The notes under the pieces are model-generated. The model searched no databases. It saw only the letters and a list, made by a program, of their open reading frames with translations, and was not told the DNA's origin. This document shows, piece after piece, positions 6,149-6,616 of a stretch of 6,616 bases of DNA. A program made the translations under genes and the position numbers. Numbering within the stretch: position 1 is the stretch's first letter; every line of letters starts with the position of its first letter. This stretch comes from Clostridia bacterium (GTDB lineage Bacteria; Bacillota_A; Clostridia; Oscillospirales; CAG-272), in contig JAFQPF010000022.1 in NCBI GenBank assembly GCA_017411885.1, forward strand, positions 1 to 6,616, read 5' to 3'.

Positions 6149-6616
6149 ATGATAAAAAAATACGTTGGTAAATATTTTCCCATATTTTTATTTCCAACAG
6201 TCATCGCCTTTTTCGTTGCATTTATAGCGCCGTTTGTAATCGGTCTTTATCTGTCCTTTTGCGATTTTACGACCGTTACAAACGCGCGCTTTGTCGGGCT
6301 TGAGAATTACTTTAAGATATTCAGCGAAGGCTCGGACTTCTTAAACGCGCTTTGGTTTACCGTGAAATTTACGGTAGTTTCGGTAATAAGCATAAACGTA
6401 CTCGCGTTTGCACTTGCCCTTATACTGACACGCCCTATGAAGGGTACAAACGGATTCAGGACAGGCTTTTTTATGCCGAATCTTATCGGCGGCATTGTGC
6501 TTGGATATATATGGCAGATAATTATAAACGGTGTGCTCGGATATTTCGGCGTTGATATAACCTATGCGGCAAAATACGGCTTCTGGGGACTTGTTATTTT
6601 AACTAACTGGCAGCAG
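6149..6616 (+). CDS. Sugar ABC transporter permease, MalF/UgpA type, N-terminal part (runs off right edge)
   Basis: An open frame of 156 codons starts with ATG at 6149 and reaches the window edge without a stop. AAAGGGGA at 6135-6142 lies 6 bases before the ATG and overlaps the stop codon of the binding-protein gene. The protein begins MIKKYVGKYF followed by a first membrane segment at about 10-35. Next comes the short outer stretch FVGLENYFKIF, typical of the first permease of carbohydrate importers. Further membrane segments lie near 68-93, 105-127 and 143-152. The GFFMPNLIGGIVLGYIWQ region at 106-123 is the usual family pattern. The EAA loop that contacts the ATPase would be further on, outside the window. 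It would form half of the inner-membrane channel, and a MalG-like second permease is expected next. Confidence 0.93.
   Translation, partial: MIKKYVGKYFPIFLFPTVIAFFVAFIAPFVIGLYLSFCDFTTVTNARFVGLENYFKIFSEGSDFLNALWFTVKFTVVSVISINVLAFALALILTRPMKGTNGFRTGFFMPNLIGGIVLGYIWQIIINGVLGYFGVDITYAAKYGFWGLVILTNWQQ

Overview
The window looks like chromosomal DNA from a low-to-mid GC Clostridia-type Firmicute, most likely a Ruminococcaceae/Oscillospiraceae-like gut anaerobe. This rests on the tig-clpP-clpX order, purine-rich Shine-Dalgarno sequences, the sigma-A-type promoter and the lipoprotein sugar-binding protein. It is an inference, because no rRNA or other species marker is present. All supported genes read on the + strand, and no stretch longer than 300 bases lacks a gene.

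Region 1 (1-976) holds the C-terminal end of an enzyme that best resembles long-form threonine synthase. A complete metallophosphoesterase follows 38 bases later, probably on the same transcript. Region 2 (977-4717) is the protein quality-control block. A near-consensus promoter at 1063-1091 drives tig (trigger factor, ribosome-bound chaperone), then clpP (protease) and clpX (AAA+ unfoldase). Together they cover folding of new chains and ATP-driven destruction of failed or tagged proteins. An internal intrinsic terminator lies between clpP and clpX, and a second terminator ends the block. Region 3 (4718-6616) starts a carbohydrate ABC importer operon, with a lipoprotein substrate-binding protein and then a MalF/UgpA-type permease that runs off the right edge.

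The most unusual element is the C-terminus of trigger factor. The normal three-domain chaperone is followed by about 93 residues of Lys/Ala/Thr/Pro/Glu sequence with an exact 16-residue (48-base) period, resembling a histone H1 or bacterial nucleoid-protein tail. Other points of interest are the clpP-clpX terminator, a possible hairpin covering the clpP ribosome-binding site, and an AGF instead of IGF tripeptide in the ClpX loop that docks on ClpP. I see no phage, insertion sequence, CRISPR array, tRNA or rRNA. Apart from the trigger factor tail, this is an ordinary core-genome region.
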